Positions 1-8,799 of a stretch of DNA of 64,000 bases are shown here, piece by piece. Under the pieces are notes generated by a model. It saw only the letters and a program-made list of their open reading frames with translations. It ran no database searches and was not told the DNA's origin. The stretch comes from Neorhizobium galegae (GTDB lineage Bacteria > Pseudomonadota > Alphaproteobacteria > Rhizobiales > Rhizobiaceae), in NCBI RefSeq assembly GCF_017877055.1, contig NZ_JAGIPG010000002.1, positions 868,001 to 932,000 on the forward strand, read 5' to 3'. A program made the translations under genes and the position numbers. Positions within the stretch are counted from its first letter, which is position 1, and every line of letters starts with the position of its first letter.

Positions 1-410
1 TTGAGGATCTGCAGGGCAAAGGCCGTCGAGGACAACGCAAGACCGAAACCGACGATCAGGCTACCGCGCCAATCCGCCATGTTGGTCAGATGTGCGAGCC
101 CGCTCAGCGCCAGTCCCGAGATCACCACCTGTGCCGGGCCGAGGCCGAACACGTCGCCGCGCATCTGCCAGAGGCGGGAGGGCTTCAGTTCGAGCCCGAT
201 GATGAACAGCAGGAAAACGACGCCGAACTCCGCGAAATGCAGCACTTCTTCCGTCTCGACGATCTGCTGCATGATCGGCCCGATGACCACGCCTGCGGCA
301 AGATAGCCGAGCACCGTGCCGAGCCCCAGCTTCCTGAACACGGGGGCGGCAATCACCGCGCCGGCAAGCAGGAGAAGCATTTGCGAAAATAGCGAGCCGG
401 AAGCGGTCAT
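1..410 (-). CDS. CPA2-family monovalent cation/proton antiporter, KefB-like (3' end beyond window)
   Basis: Reading the minus strand from the ATG at 410 gives an uninterrupted frame of 136 codons that leaves the window, so only the N-terminal third is present. The translation begins MTASGSLFSQMLLLLAGAVI and contains the hallmarks of the CPA2 (KefB/KefC/RosB) transporters: a hydrophobic first helix, LGTVLGYLAAGVVIGP, FLLFIIGLELKPSRLW and GFGLALSSTAFALQ. These inner-membrane proteins exchange K+ or Na+ for H+. Whether the cytoplasmic RCK/TrkA-N domain of true Kef proteins follows cannot be seen. It is transcribed away from pmbA with 104 bp between the two starts. Confidence 0.88.
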   Translation of the reverse strand, partial: MTASGSLFSQMLLLLAGAVIAAPVFRKLGLGTVLGYLAAGVVIGPIMQQIVETEEVLHFAEFGVVFLLFIIGLELKPSRLWQMRGDVFGLGPAQVVISGLALSGLAHLTNMADWRGSLIVGFGLALSSTAFALQIL

Positions 411-514
411 GCGGGATACTTTCAGTCTAAGGTGGGACATCAAGAATCGGCGAGCCGCCCTTGATGCTTCTGACAGTGCACAATAAATGGGACGAGAATG
501 AAAGGCTTGCAATC

Positions 515-1861
515 ATGACCTCTGAAATCGATTCCGCCGAACTGCTTTCCCGTGCCAGCCAATTGATTGATCTCGCCAAGGCCGCGGGAGCGGATCAGGC
601 GGATGCGGTCGTGGTTCGTTCCCGTTCCCGTTCTGTCAGCGTCCGTCTCGGCAAGGTCGAGGGCACGGAAGCCTCCGAGAGCGACGATTTCTCGCTTCGC
701 GTCTTCGTCGGCAAACAGGTCGCCAGCGTCTCGGCCAATCCCGGCTTCGACATGAAGGTGCTTGCCGAGCGCGCCGTCGCCATGGCCAAGGTCTCCCCCG
801 AAGATCCGTTCGCCTGCCTTGCGGACGAGGCGGATCTGGCGAAATCCTATCCCGACCTCGAACTCTACGACCCGACCGATGTGCCGACCGACGCGCTCCG
901 CGAAGCGGCGCTCGAAATGGAACAGGCGGCGCTCGACGTCCAGGGCGTCACCAATTCCTCCGGCGCCGGCGCATCGTCGGGCATGGGCGGCCTTGTTCTC
1001 GTCACCTCCCATGGCTTTTCCGGCAGCTATATGGCCAGCCGTTTCGGCCGCTCGGTCAGCGTCATCGCCGGCGAGGGCACGAAGATGGAGCGCGATTACG
1101 ACTTCGACAGCCGTCTTTATGCCGCCGATCTCGACGATCCCAAGATGATCGGCCGCCGTGCCGGCGAGCGCGTCGTCAAGCGCATCAACCCGCGCCAGGT
1201 CGATACCGGCAGCAACGTCACCGTCGTCTTCGATCCGCGTATCGCCCGCGGTTTCGTCGGCCACATCGCCGGCGCCATCAACGGCGCGTCCGTCGCCCGC
1301 AAGACCAGCTTCCTGCGCGACAAGATGGGCCAGCAGGTGCTGAAAGCCGGACTCAACATCACCGACGATCCCCTGATCGTGCGTGGTTCCTCCTCGCGTC
1401 CGTTCGACGGCGAGGGTGTGTCTGGCGAGCGCATGGTCATGATCGAGGATGGCGTCCTGAACCACTGGTTCCTGTCGACCTCGACGGCGCGAGAACTTGG
1501 CCTCGTCACCAACGGCCGCGGCGTGCGCGGCGGCACGGCCGTGTCGCCCGCCTCCACCAACCTGGCGCTGGAGCCCGGCGACATTTCGCCCGAGGACCTG
1601 ATCAGGTCGATCGGCAATGGCTTCTACATCACAGAACTGATCGGCCAGGGCGTCAACATGATCACCGGCGAATACTCGCGCGGCGCGACCGGCTTCTGGA
1701 TCGAGAACGGCGAGCTCGCTTATCCCGTTTCGGAAGTGACGATCGCTTCCAACCTCAAGGACATGTTCATGCGACTGACGCCGGCGAGCGACATCGACCG
1801 CAAGTTCGGCGTCGCCTCTCCGACCATCGCCATCGAGGGCATGACGCTGGCGGGACGCTGA
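515..1861 (+). CDS. pmbA: TldD/PmbA (TldE) family protein
   Basis: 448-residue protein of the TldD/PmbA family, cytosolic metalloprotease subunits that in E. coli act as the TldD-TldE heterodimer on microcin B17 precursor and CcdA. The start at 515 (MTSEIDSAELLSRASQ) is preferred over the upstream in-frame ATG at 461, which adds 18 non-conserved residues. I see no HExxxH zinc site, which TldD carries and PmbA/TldE lacks, so this is the PmbA type. Family features include the Gly/Ser-rich GVTNSSGAGASSGMGG region, GEGVSGERMVMIEDG, and the C-terminal GATGFWIENGELAYPVSEVT block. The following phosphatase gene starts 5 nt downstream, so they are co-transcribed. Confidence 0.92.
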   Translation: MTSEIDSAELLSRASQLIDLAKAAGADQADAVVVRSRSRSVSVRLGKVEGTEASESDDFSLRVFVGKQVASVSANPGFDMKVLAERAVAMAKVSPEDPFACLADEADLAKSYPDLELYDPTDVPTDALREAALEMEQAALDVQGVTNSSGAGASSGMGGLVLVTSHGFSGSYMASRFGRSVSVIAGEGTKMERDYDFDSRLYAADLDDPKMIGRRAGERVVKRINPRQVDTGSNVTVVFDPRIARGFVGHIAGAINGASVARKTSFLRDKMGQQVLKAGLNITDDPLIVRGSSSRPFDGEGVSGERMVMIEDGVLNHWFLSTSTARELGLVTNGRGVRGGTAVSPASTNLALEPGDISPEDLIRSIGNGFYITELIGQGVNMITGEYSRGATGFWIENGELAYPVSEVTIASNLKDMFMRLTPASDIDRKFGVASPTIAIEGMTLAGR

Positions 1862-1866
1862 TCTCG

Positions 1867-2670
1867 ATGGCGGCAACGCAGGACTGGAGGCAGGACCTCG
1901 AACTCATTCTCGATGCGGCGCGCCAGGCTGGCGAGATCGCCCACGGATTTTTCGGCCGCTCGCCGGAAGTCTGGTGGAAGAACGATGGCAGGTCGCCGGT
2001 CAGCGCCGCGGATTTCGCGGCCAACGACCGGCTGCAGACCCTGCTTCTGAAAGCTCGGCCGGATTACGGCTGGCTCTCCGAGGAGACTGACGACGACGTA
2101 GCCCGGCTTGGCCGCGAAACGCTTTTCGTCGTCGATCCGATCGATGGCACCCGCGCCTTCATCAACGGCGAGAAGACCTGGTGCGTCTCGGTTGCCGTCG
2201 TCCATCGCGGCCAGCCGGTCGCCGGTGTCCTGGTAGCGCCGGCGCTCGACGAGGAATTCTCTGCGGTGAGGGATGGACCGGCTCTGAAGAACGGCCGGCC
2301 GATTTCGGTCACTGTCTGCCGCAGCAACGGCGAACTGGTCATCGCGGCCGATGAAAATCTCATCAAGAAATTCGAGCCGGGTTTTAGAGACGAAGTCCGC
2401 CGGGTGCGGCATGTGCCGTCGCTTGCCTACAGGCTTGCCATGATCGCTGACGGCAGCATCGACGGCACGGTCGTCAAGCGCGCCTCTCACGACTGGGATC
2501 TGGCCGCCGCCGACCTCATCCTCGAACGGGCAGGCGGCCGCCTTGTCGATCTTGCCGGCAACCGGCTCGTCTATAACCGTGAGAGTGTCATCCACGAAAT
2601 GTTGGCCGCCGGCGCCGAACATGCGCTCCGCAGCCTTTTGCCCCAGCTTGCCGGCCTAGCTCCGGGTTGA
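1867..2670 (+). CDS. Inositol monophosphatase / CysQ-type Mg2+-dependent phosphatase
   Basis: 267 residues of the inositol-phosphatase superfamily. The three metal-site motifs are present: SEE at residues 71-73, VDPIDGT at 89-95, and a C-terminal HDWDLAAADLILERAGG block carrying the last Asp. The substrate may be inositol phosphate, 3'-phosphoadenosine 5'-phosphate (CysQ) or a sugar phosphate; sequence alone does not decide. It follows pmbA by 5 nt and precedes DUF4170 and waaA, so it is part of the transcription unit leading into lipid A assembly. No signal peptide; cytosolic. Confidence 0.88.
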   Translation: MAATQDWRQDLELILDAARQAGEIAHGFFGRSPEVWWKNDGRSPVSAADFAANDRLQTLLLKARPDYGWLSEETDDDVARLGRETLFVVDPIDGTRAFINGEKTWCVSVAVVHRGQPVAGVLVAPALDEEFSAVRDGPALKNGRPISVTVCRSNGELVIAADENLIKKFEPGFRDEVRRVRHVPSLAYRLAMIADGSIDGTVVKRASHDWDLAAADLILERAGGRLVDLAGNRLVYNRESVIHEMLAAGAEHALRSLLPQLAGLAPG

Positions 2671-2730
2671 CCTTTTCTTTGGAATCCAGCACAGGAAGAG
2701 CCGGGGAGCTGGAACGGACGGATACGGACA

Positions 2731-2973
2731 ATGACGGAAACGGGCGAAAAGAAACAACTTCTGCATCTAGTCTTCGGCGGCGAATTGCAGAGCCTGGAAG
2801 GTCTTCAATTCAAGGATCTTTCGGCGCTTGATATCGTCGGCATCTATCCGGACTACGCAAGTGCGCTCGTCGCCTGGCGGGGCAAGGCGCAGCAGACGGT
2901 CGACAACGCTCATATGCGTTATTTCATCGTCCATATGCACCGCCTGCTCGATCCTGATACTAAGTCGGCTTGA
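2731..2973 (+). CDS. DUF4170 family protein
   Basis: 80-residue protein beginning MTETGEKKQLLHLVFGGEL with the conserved core LDIVGIYPDYASALVAW and the ending MRYFIVHMHRLLDPD, which I recognise as DUF4170, a small alphaproteobacterial family of unknown function. It recurs just upstream of waaA in rhizobia, hinting at an envelope link, but this is association only. No signal peptide or membrane segment. A possible intrinsic terminator follows at 3010-3047. Confidence 0.85.
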   Translation: MTETGEKKQLLHLVFGGELQSLEGLQFKDLSALDIVGIYPDYASALVAWRGKAQQTVDNAHMRYFIVHMHRLLDPDTKSA

Positions 2974-3009
2974 GATAAGCCTCGGGTTTTACAATGTGCT
3001 CGCGATGCT

Positions 3010-3047
3010 GGTCCCTCGCCTGGTATCGATCCCGGGGACCCTTTTTT
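3010..3047 (+). terminator. Possible rho-independent terminator after DUF4170
   Basis: GGTCCC (3010-3015) pairs with GGGACC (3035-3040), followed by CTTTTTT. The stem is only 6-7 bp with an 18-nt loop, so it may be a weak or attenuating terminator ahead of waaA. Confidence 0.45.
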
Positions 3048-3142
3048 GACGCATTTGTAAAACACAAAAAACTGGGTTACGGATGAGCAATCGGAGGGTC
3101 TATCACATTGATGGCGGCCATCACGCATCGGGGGCAAACGCG

Positions 3143-4462
3143 GTGAGCAAGATTTCTGCGCGCTTGGCTCTCGTTGGTTACCGGGTGGCCGGTATTTCCC
3201 TTTATCCGCTGGTCGGGCCTTACCTTGCCTATCGCGCCATGAAGGGCAAGGAAGACAGGACCCGCAAGCTGGAACGGCTCGGTTATGCAAGCCTTGCCCG
3301 GCCCCGTGGCCCGCTCATCTGGGTGCACGCGGCAAGCGTCGGGGAAACCATCGCCATCATGCCGATGATCCGCGAGCTGCGGCGCCGTGAGATCCACATC
3401 CTTCTGACGACGGGCACCGTCACTTCCGCAAATCTCGTCCGGTCGCGGCTGGCTGACGAGGTGATCCACCAATACGTGCCGCTCGACTTGAAGTTTCCGA
3501 TCAAGCGCTTCATCGCCTACTGGAAGCCGGATGCCTGCATCACGGCGGAATCCGAGATCTGGCCGACCACCATCGCCGAACTCGCTCGCCGCCGCATTCC
3601 GCAGATCCGCGTCAATGCCCGCATCTCCGACCGGTCCTTCGATCGCTGGCGCAACCGCAGTTCGATCGCCGAAGCCATCTTCGGCAAGATGGCTCTGGTG
3701 GTCGCTCAGTCGGATCTGGATGCCGAGCGCTTCCGCGATCTCGGCGCCTGGCCGGTCATCGCATCCGGAAACCTGAAGAGCGATACCGATCCGCCGCCCT
3801 GCGACGAGGCGGTGCTCGCAAGTTATCGCAAGCAAATCGGCAGCCGCCGGACCTGGGCGGCGATCTCGACCTTCGAGGGCGAGGAAAAGGCGGCGGCGAC
3901 AGTGCACAAGGCGCTGAAACCGAAGAACGGTCAGCTGACCATTCTCGTGCCGCGCCATCCGGATCGCGCCGACGCGGTCGAAGAGATGCTGAAGGAAGCG
4001 GGCCTGACCGTGGCCCGCCGCTCGCGCAACGATGTGGTGACGCCGGAAACAGACGTCTTCCTCGGTGACTCCATCGGCGAAATGGGGCTTTACCTGCGTT
4101 TGACCGAGATCGCATTCGTCGGCAGGTCGCTGACGAACGAGGGCGGGCAGAACCCGCTCGAACCGGCTATGCTCGGCTGCGCGGTGCTTTCCGGCCCGCA
4201 TGTCCAGAATTTCCGCGACGCCTATCAGCATCTGGTGCGCAAGGGCGGTGCCCGCATCGTCAAGGATGTCGAGATGCTGGCAAAGGCCGTCCACTACCTG
4301 ATGATCAACGACCTCGCCCGGGTGAAGATGATCGATTCCGGCCATGATGCGATGGACGAGATGCGCGGTGCGCTGTCGAAGACGATCAAGGCGCTGGAGC
4401 CCTATGTCAATCCTCTGACGGTAAGCGCAAGGCTGCAGCCGAAAGCCGCCGCCGTACGATGA
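3143..4462 (+). CDS. waaA: 3-deoxy-D-manno-octulosonic acid transferase
   Basis: Kdo transferase (KdtA/WaaA, GT30), which adds Kdo from CMP-Kdo to the lipid A precursor on the inner membrane. Visible are a hydrophobic N-terminus, LIWVHAASVGET carrying the catalytic Glu of the GT30 family, LTTGTVTSANLV, ESEIWPTTIAELARRRIP, and the C-terminal GGQNPLEPAMLGCAVLSGP block. The frame is open from an ATG at 3083, but its first 20 residues look unlike the family; the GTG at 3143 (VSKISARLALVGYRVAG) with GGGG 8 nt upstream gives the usual start and a 439-residue product. The stop overlaps the next start as ATGA (4459-4462), indicating translational coupling. Confidence 0.93.
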   Translation: MSKISARLALVGYRVAGISLYPLVGPYLAYRAMKGKEDRTRKLERLGYASLARPRGPLIWVHAASVGETIAIMPMIRELRRREIHILLTTGTVTSANLVRSRLADEVIHQYVPLDLKFPIKRFIAYWKPDACITAESEIWPTTIAELARRRIPQIRVNARISDRSFDRWRNRSSIAEAIFGKMALVVAQSDLDAERFRDLGAWPVIASGNLKSDTDPPPCDEAVLASYRKQIGSRRTWAAISTFEGEEKAAATVHKALKPKNGQLTILVPRHPDRADAVEEMLKEAGLTVARRSRNDVVTPETDVFLGDSIGEMGLYLRLTEIAFVGRSLTNEGGQNPLEPAMLGCAVLSGPHVQNFRDAYQHLVRKGGARIVKDVEMLAKAVHYLMINDLARVKMIDSGHDAMDEMRGALSKTIKALEPYVNPLTVSARLQPKAAAVR

Positions 4463-5187
4463 CCCCCGAAAAGCTCGCACACATCGCCGGCATCCTGTTC
4501 GACAAGGACGGCACCCTGCTGCTCTATGACGAAAGCTGGGGGCCGGTGAACCGCGAGGCGGCGCGTATCGCCGCGGCCGGGGATGCCGAACTCGAGCCGC
4601 AGCTCCTGTTTTCCGGCGGCATGGATACCGTCTCCGGCCACACGCGCGCCGACAGCCTGCTTGCCGCCGGCAATGCCGCCGAGATCGCCGCCGGTTTCGT
4701 CTCCGCCGGTTCGCCGATCGAGGTGGGTGAACTCACCCGGCTGCTCGACGACCTCTTCATCCGATCGGCGGAGTTTTCCGTGCCGGTCACCGACCTTGCC
4801 GCGCTGTTCGGCGCGCTCAAGGCGAGAGGCTTCAAGCTCGGCATCGCCTCGAGCGACAACGAACAGGCGATCCGCCAGACCGCCATCCGCTTCGGCATCA
4901 TCGATCATGTGGATTTCATCGCCGGCTACGACAGCGGTCACGGAGTGAAACCGGAGCCCGGCATGGTGCTCGGCTTCTGCCGCGCCACCGGGCTTGATCC
5001 GGCCGAGGTCGCCATGGTCGGCGACAACAATCACGACATGCATATGGGCGCCAGCGCCGGCGTCGGCCTGAAGGTCGCGGTCCTGACCGGCACCGGTTCG
5101 CGCGAAACGCTGTCGGCCTCGGCGGATATCTGCCTCGACGATATCACGGCACTGATCGACCTTCTGCCGGAAAAGCGCAGAGCCTAA
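4459..5187 (+). CDS. HAD-superfamily phosphatase, phosphoglycolate-phosphatase-like
   Basis: 242-residue haloacid-dehalogenase hydrolase. HAD motif I is LFDKDGTLL near residue 14, motif II lies around LGIASSDN, the Lys motif is at HGVKPEPGM, and motif IV is MVGDNNHDMHMG, so the catalytic set is complete. Family members remove phosphate from small metabolites. The ATGA overlap with waaA and the lpxK gene 93 nt downstream place it inside the Kdo/lipid A unit, but it is longer than and unlike KdsC, so its substrate is unknown. Confidence 0.87.
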   Translation: MTPEKLAHIAGILFDKDGTLLLYDESWGPVNREAARIAAAGDAELEPQLLFSGGMDTVSGHTRADSLLAAGNAAEIAAGFVSAGSPIEVGELTRLLDDLFIRSAEFSVPVTDLAALFGALKARGFKLGIASSDNEQAIRQTAIRFGIIDHVDFIAGYDSGHGVKPEPGMVLGFCRATGLDPAEVAMVGDNNHDMHMGASAGVGLKVAVLTGTGSRETLSASADICLDDITALIDLLPEKRRA

Positions 5188-5280
5188 GCCGCTCAAAAGC
5201 TTCAAAGACTTGCCTTTTTCAGCAAACTCGCCTTTTCTTCGCGGGCTGTTTCGGAACGGATCGGCCGGAGACTTTAGAGC

Positions 5281-6327
5281 ATGGTATCGGAAGCACCGCC
5301 ATTCTGGTGGACGAAAGCGGATTGGCGTGCCTGGGGCCTTGCCCCCGTTTCGTTTCTCTATGGCCGGATCGCCGGCCGCCGCATGGCGAAAGCCAGGCGT
5401 GCCAGCGTTCCTGTGCCGGTGATCTGCATCGGCAATTTCACCGTCGGCGGGGCCGGCAAGACGCCGACCGCGATCACGCTTGCCCGCGCCGCCAAGGAAA
5501 AAGGTCTGAAGCCGGGTTTCCTGAGCCGCGGTTACGGCGGCTCGCTCGATGTCACGACCGTGGTCGATCCCGAGCATCATCGGGCCGAGGCGGTGGGCGA
5601 CGAGGCGCTGCTGCTCTGCCGCGAAACGCTGACGGTGATTTCCCGCACCCGGGTCGACGGCGCCCACAAGCTGGTCGCGGAAGGCGCCGACCTGATCATC
5701 ATGGACGACGGCTTCCAGAGCGCCCGGCTGGCGCTCGATTTCGCGCTCGTGGTCATCGACACGGTGCGTGGTATCGGCAACGGCCATCTCGTGCCCGGCG
5801 GACCGGTGAGAGCGCCGATCCCGGAACAGATGCGCCAGCTCTCGGCGATCTTGAAGGTCGGCAACGGCGAGGCAGCCGACCGGCTGGTGCGCCAGGCCGC
5901 ACGCGCCGGCAAGCAGATCTACGTTGCGGCGCTGAAGCCCCGCGAAAATCGCGAAATCGCCGGCAAGGCGCTGTTCGCCTTCGCGGGCATTGCCGATCCG
6001 GAAAAGTTCTACCGCACCGTCCAGCAGGTCGGCGGCTTGATCATGGAAAAACGCGACTTTCCGGACCATCACTATTTCAGCGAGGACGAGATCTCGGACC
6101 TTCTCGATGATGCTGCCAAGGACGGTTTGACCCTTGTGACCACTGCCAAGGATGCGGTGCGGCTTCAGGGACATCACGGGCGCATGGAGGAACTGGCGAA
6201 CAAGGTGAGTGTGGTCGAGGTCGATATGGCATTCGACGATCCGCAGGCACCGGGCAAGATCATCGACACAGCGATCGCCAATTTCCGAGAGCGGCGTATC
6301 AGGGAAGGAAACGCCGCGAAGGTTTAG
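5281..6327 (+). CDS. lpxK: Tetraacyldisaccharide 4'-kinase
   Basis: 348-residue LpxK, the ATP-dependent kinase that phosphorylates the 4' position of the lipid A disaccharide at the inner membrane. The Walker A region [11 protein letters not shown] is at residues 51-61, followed by GFLSRGYGG, the catalytic IIMDDGFQS, and PGGPVRAPI. An amphipathic/hydrophobic N-terminus (residues 12-32) fits membrane association. Its TAG stop (6325-6327) overlaps by 4 bp the TAA stop of the convergent DUF2093 gene. Confidence 0.95.
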   Translation: MVSEAPPFWWTKADWRAWGLAPVSFLYGRIAGRRMAKARRASVPVPVICIGNFTVGGAGKTPTAITLARAAKEKGLKPGFLSRGYGGSLDVTTVVDPEHHRAEAVGDEALLLCRETLTVISRTRVDGAHKLVAEGADLIIMDDGFQSARLALDFALVVIDTVRGIGNGHLVPGGPVRAPIPEQMRQLSAILKVGNGEAADRLVRQAARAGKQIYVAALKPRENREIAGKALFAFAGIADPEKFYRTVQQVGGLIMEKRDFPDHHYFSEDEISDLLDDAAKDGLTLVTTAKDAVRLQGHHGRMEELANKVSVVEVDMAFDDPQAPGKIIDTAIANFRERRIREGNAAKV

Positions 6328-6557
6328 CCGCGGCTCTGGTTCGGCAGTATGCCGGCGCGCTTGTCGGCTTCCAATGAGGAGGCGCAATCGACATAGGGTT
6401 CCTGCCGAGCGACGCTCCAGTAACGCAATTCGTCGATCGGGATCTGCGCGCCCGTCATGGCGCATATGACATAGGAGCCGGCCGTCAGGATCTGGTAGTC
6501 GCCGTCGAGATACCGGATCTTCGCTTCGCGGAACCCGCTTCCCTCGAACCGGTTCAT
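6324..6557 (-). CDS. DUF2093 domain protein
   Basis: 77 residues starting [20 protein letters not shown], with [16 protein letters not shown] and [19 protein letters not shown], matching the small alphaproteobacterial family DUF2093 (unknown function). The frame extends upstream to 6581, but the conserved start is the ATG at 6557. It lies 66 nt downstream of mutL on the same strand and may be co-transcribed; it ends inside the lpxK stop. Confidence 0.85.
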   Translation of the reverse strand: MNRFEGSGFREAKIRYLDGDYQILTAGSYVICAMTGAQIPIDELRYWSVARQEPYVDCASSLEADKRAGILPNQSRG

Positions 6558-6623
6558 CTGTCGTCTCCTGCGGAAAAACATGGCGCCTGCTCTAACCCGA
6601 TTGTGCCTGAATTGCCAGCTTTT

Positions 6624-8438
6624 TCAGCTTCGGCCGAAGAGCCGTTCGATGTCGGAAAGCTTGAGTTCGATATAGGTTGGCCGGCCGTGATTGCAGGTGC
6701 CGGAGCCGGGCGTGGCCTCCATTTCCCGCAAAAGCGCATTCATCTCCTCCGGCCGCAGCCGCCGGCCGGAACGCACCGAGCCGTGGCAGGCCATGGTGGC
6801 GGCGACATATTCGAGCTTGCCGCGCAGGCCCCCGGCCGTGTTCCACTCGGCGATCTCGTCGGCAAGATCGCGGACCATCGAGGCTGCATCGACTTCGCCG
6901 AGCATGGCAGGCGTCTCGCGCACTGCGACAGCACCGGGGCCGAACCGTTCGATCGCCAGGCCCAGCCGGTCGAGCTCCGTCGCATTTGCCATCAGCCGGT
7001 CGCAATCCTCTTCCGGCAGGTCGATGATCTCGGGGATCAGGAGGACCTGGCTCGCCAGCCGCTTGTTGTCGAGCGCCTTGCGCATCGCCTCGAACACCAG
7101 CCGTTCATGGGCGGCATGCTGATCGACGATGACCAGCCCGTCCTCGGTCTGCGCGACGATATAGTTTTCGTGGACCTGCGCCCGCGCGGCACCCAGACGA
7201 TAACGCGGTGCCTCTTCGGCAGCCGTCCTCGGAGCGGGTTCCGCGATCGACGCATCGGCGCGTGCGGCCGGCATGGTCAGCACGTCGAAACCGGATTGCA
7301 CCTGCTCGGCAAAGTCGTTGGCTGGCTGGGGATAAAGCGGCCTGGATGGCGAAGAGGCCGCTGCCCAGGGGGTGCGCGGCGCCGCCTGAGCCGGCTGGAA
7401 GCCGGGGCGGAAAGCGCGCATCATGCCTGATGTCCCGGTCGTCGCCGCTCGGTCGCCTTCGCGATGCAGCGCCTCGCGGATCGCCCCGACGATCAGGCCC
7501 CGCACCAGGCCCGGATCGCGAAAGCGCACGTCGGATTTGGCCGGATGCACGTTGACGTCCACCAGCGCCGGATCGAGCGTGATCGACAGGACCGCGACAG
7601 GATAACGGCCGGAGGGTACGCTTTCCGCATAGGCGCCGCGCAGGGCCGACAGGATCAGCTTGTCCTGCACTGGCCGTCCGTTGACGAAGGCATATTGATG
7701 CGCCGAGTTGCCGCGATGGAAAGTCGGCACCCCGACGAAGCCGGAGAGCCCGACATCTTCGCGCATCGCGTCGATCTCGATCGCGTTGTCGCGGAAATCG
7801 GTACCAAGGATCTGCGCCATGCGGGCGAGGTGGTCGTCGCCGGTTGCCGGGAATTCCAGCGTGGTGCGGTCAGAGCCTGACAGCACGAAGCGGATCTGCG
7901 GGAAGGCGATCGCCATGCGTTTCACCACCTCGGTGATAGCGCCGGCCTCGGCCTTTTCAGTCTTGAGAAATTTCAGCCGCGCCGGCGTCGCGAAAAAGAT
8001 GTCGCGCACCTCGACGACTGTGCCGGTATTGGCGGGCGCCGGTTTCACGCCGGACATCTTGCCGCCGATCACCGCCACCTGCGATCCTTCCGAATGACCG
8101 TTGCGGCGGCTGGTGATGGTGAGTTTCGCCACCGAACCGATCGAGGGCAGGGCCTCGCCGCGGAAGCCGAGCGTGCGGATGTCGTCGAGCGTCTCGGATA
8201 TTTTCGATGTGCAGTGCCGCCGTACCGCAAGATCGAGATCGGCCGCATCCATGCCGGAGCCGTTGTCGGTGATGCGGATCAGGCTTTTGCCGCCGCCGGC
8301 GGTGGCGATCTCGATGCGGGTCGCGCCGGCATCGATAGCGTTTTCGATCAGTTCCTTCGCGGCGCTGGCGGGCCTTTCGATGACTTCGCCGGCAGCAATC
8401 TGGTTGATCAGGGTCTCGGGCAACTGTTTGACGGACAT
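6624..8438 (-). CDS. mutL: DNA mismatch repair protein MutL
   Basis: 604-residue MutL, the mismatch-repair matchmaker. The N-terminal GHKL ATPase shows [35 protein letters not shown] and [11 protein letters not shown]. The C-terminal dimerisation domain has the endonuclease motif [12 protein letters not shown] (DQHAx2Ex4E), ACHGSVRSG and CNHGRPT, so this is the nicking type expected where MutH is absent. The Pro/Ala-rich linker lies around residues 330-400. The start is the ATG at 8438 ([19 protein letters not shown]); an upstream in-frame ATG at 8525 adds a non-conserved 29-residue tail. Confidence 0.97.
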   Translation of the reverse strand: MSVKQLPETLINQIAAGEVIERPASAAKELIENAIDAGATRIEIATAGGGKSLIRITDNGSGMDAADLDLAVRRHCTSKISETLDDIRTLGFRGEALPSIGSVAKLTITSRRNGHSEGSQVAVIGGKMSGVKPAPANTGTVVEVRDIFFATPARLKFLKTEKAEAGAITEVVKRMAIAFPQIRFVLSGSDRTTLEFPATGDDHLARMAQILGTDFRDNAIEIDAMREDVGLSGFVGVPTFHRGNSAHQYAFVNGRPVQDKLILSALRGAYAESVPSGRYPVAVLSITLDPALVDVNVHPAKSDVRFRDPGLVRGLIVGAIREALHREGDRAATTGTSGMMRAFRPGFQPAQAAPRTPWAAASSPSRPLYPQPANDFAEQVQSGFDVLTMPAARADASIAEPAPRTAAEEAPRYRLGAARAQVHENYIVAQTEDGLVIVDQHAAHERLVFEAMRKALDNKRLASQVLLIPEIIDLPEEDCDRLMANATELDRLGLAIERFGPGAVAVRETPAMLGEVDAASMVRDLADEIAEWNTAGGLRGKLEYVAATMACHGSVRSGRRLRPEEMNALLREMEATPGSGTCNHGRPTYIELKLSDIERLFGRS

Positions 8439-8799
8439 GAGCCATTTTCCCGGATTCGGCGCCGGAAGGAAAGCCCGGATCGTACCTTTCCCAAACCGAT
8501 GGAATGACATCCAGGGTTGATGCACGGCTGTTCATTAATCCGGCTTTAAGATAAAGGCGATAATTTGTCCCGTATTGACCTTGGATGAAACCGGGGAGGC
8601 GCCAGCTTCCCGCGGGTGATCGGAATGGCGGCCAGCTGGGCACCGTCATGCGAGCCCTGATTACTCGTTGAGGACTTGGAGCCAGCATGTTCCCGCGCCG
8701 ACCAGACGAAAACTAGAAGGAATAACGCCGAGAGGCGAATATCGGCATTACGGCCCGGCCTTTATCCGGTCCGAAAAAGCATACGGGGAGTCCCATCCT
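8439..8799. other. Intergenic region between mutL and the PAS/receiver gene
   Basis: About 360 bp between divergent genes. It must contain both promoters, but I could not assign -35/-10 boxes with confidence. The receiver gene's frame is open back to a TTG at 8668, but the translated part before 8800 shows no domain. No repeat or RNA gene was recognised. Confidence 0.5.

Noticed and set aside
440..1876. Long 478-codon minus-strand open frame opposite pmbA
   Set aside because: The plus-strand pmbA has clear family motifs; the minus frame is Arg/Asp/Gly-rich antisense of high-GC coding DNA with no domain.
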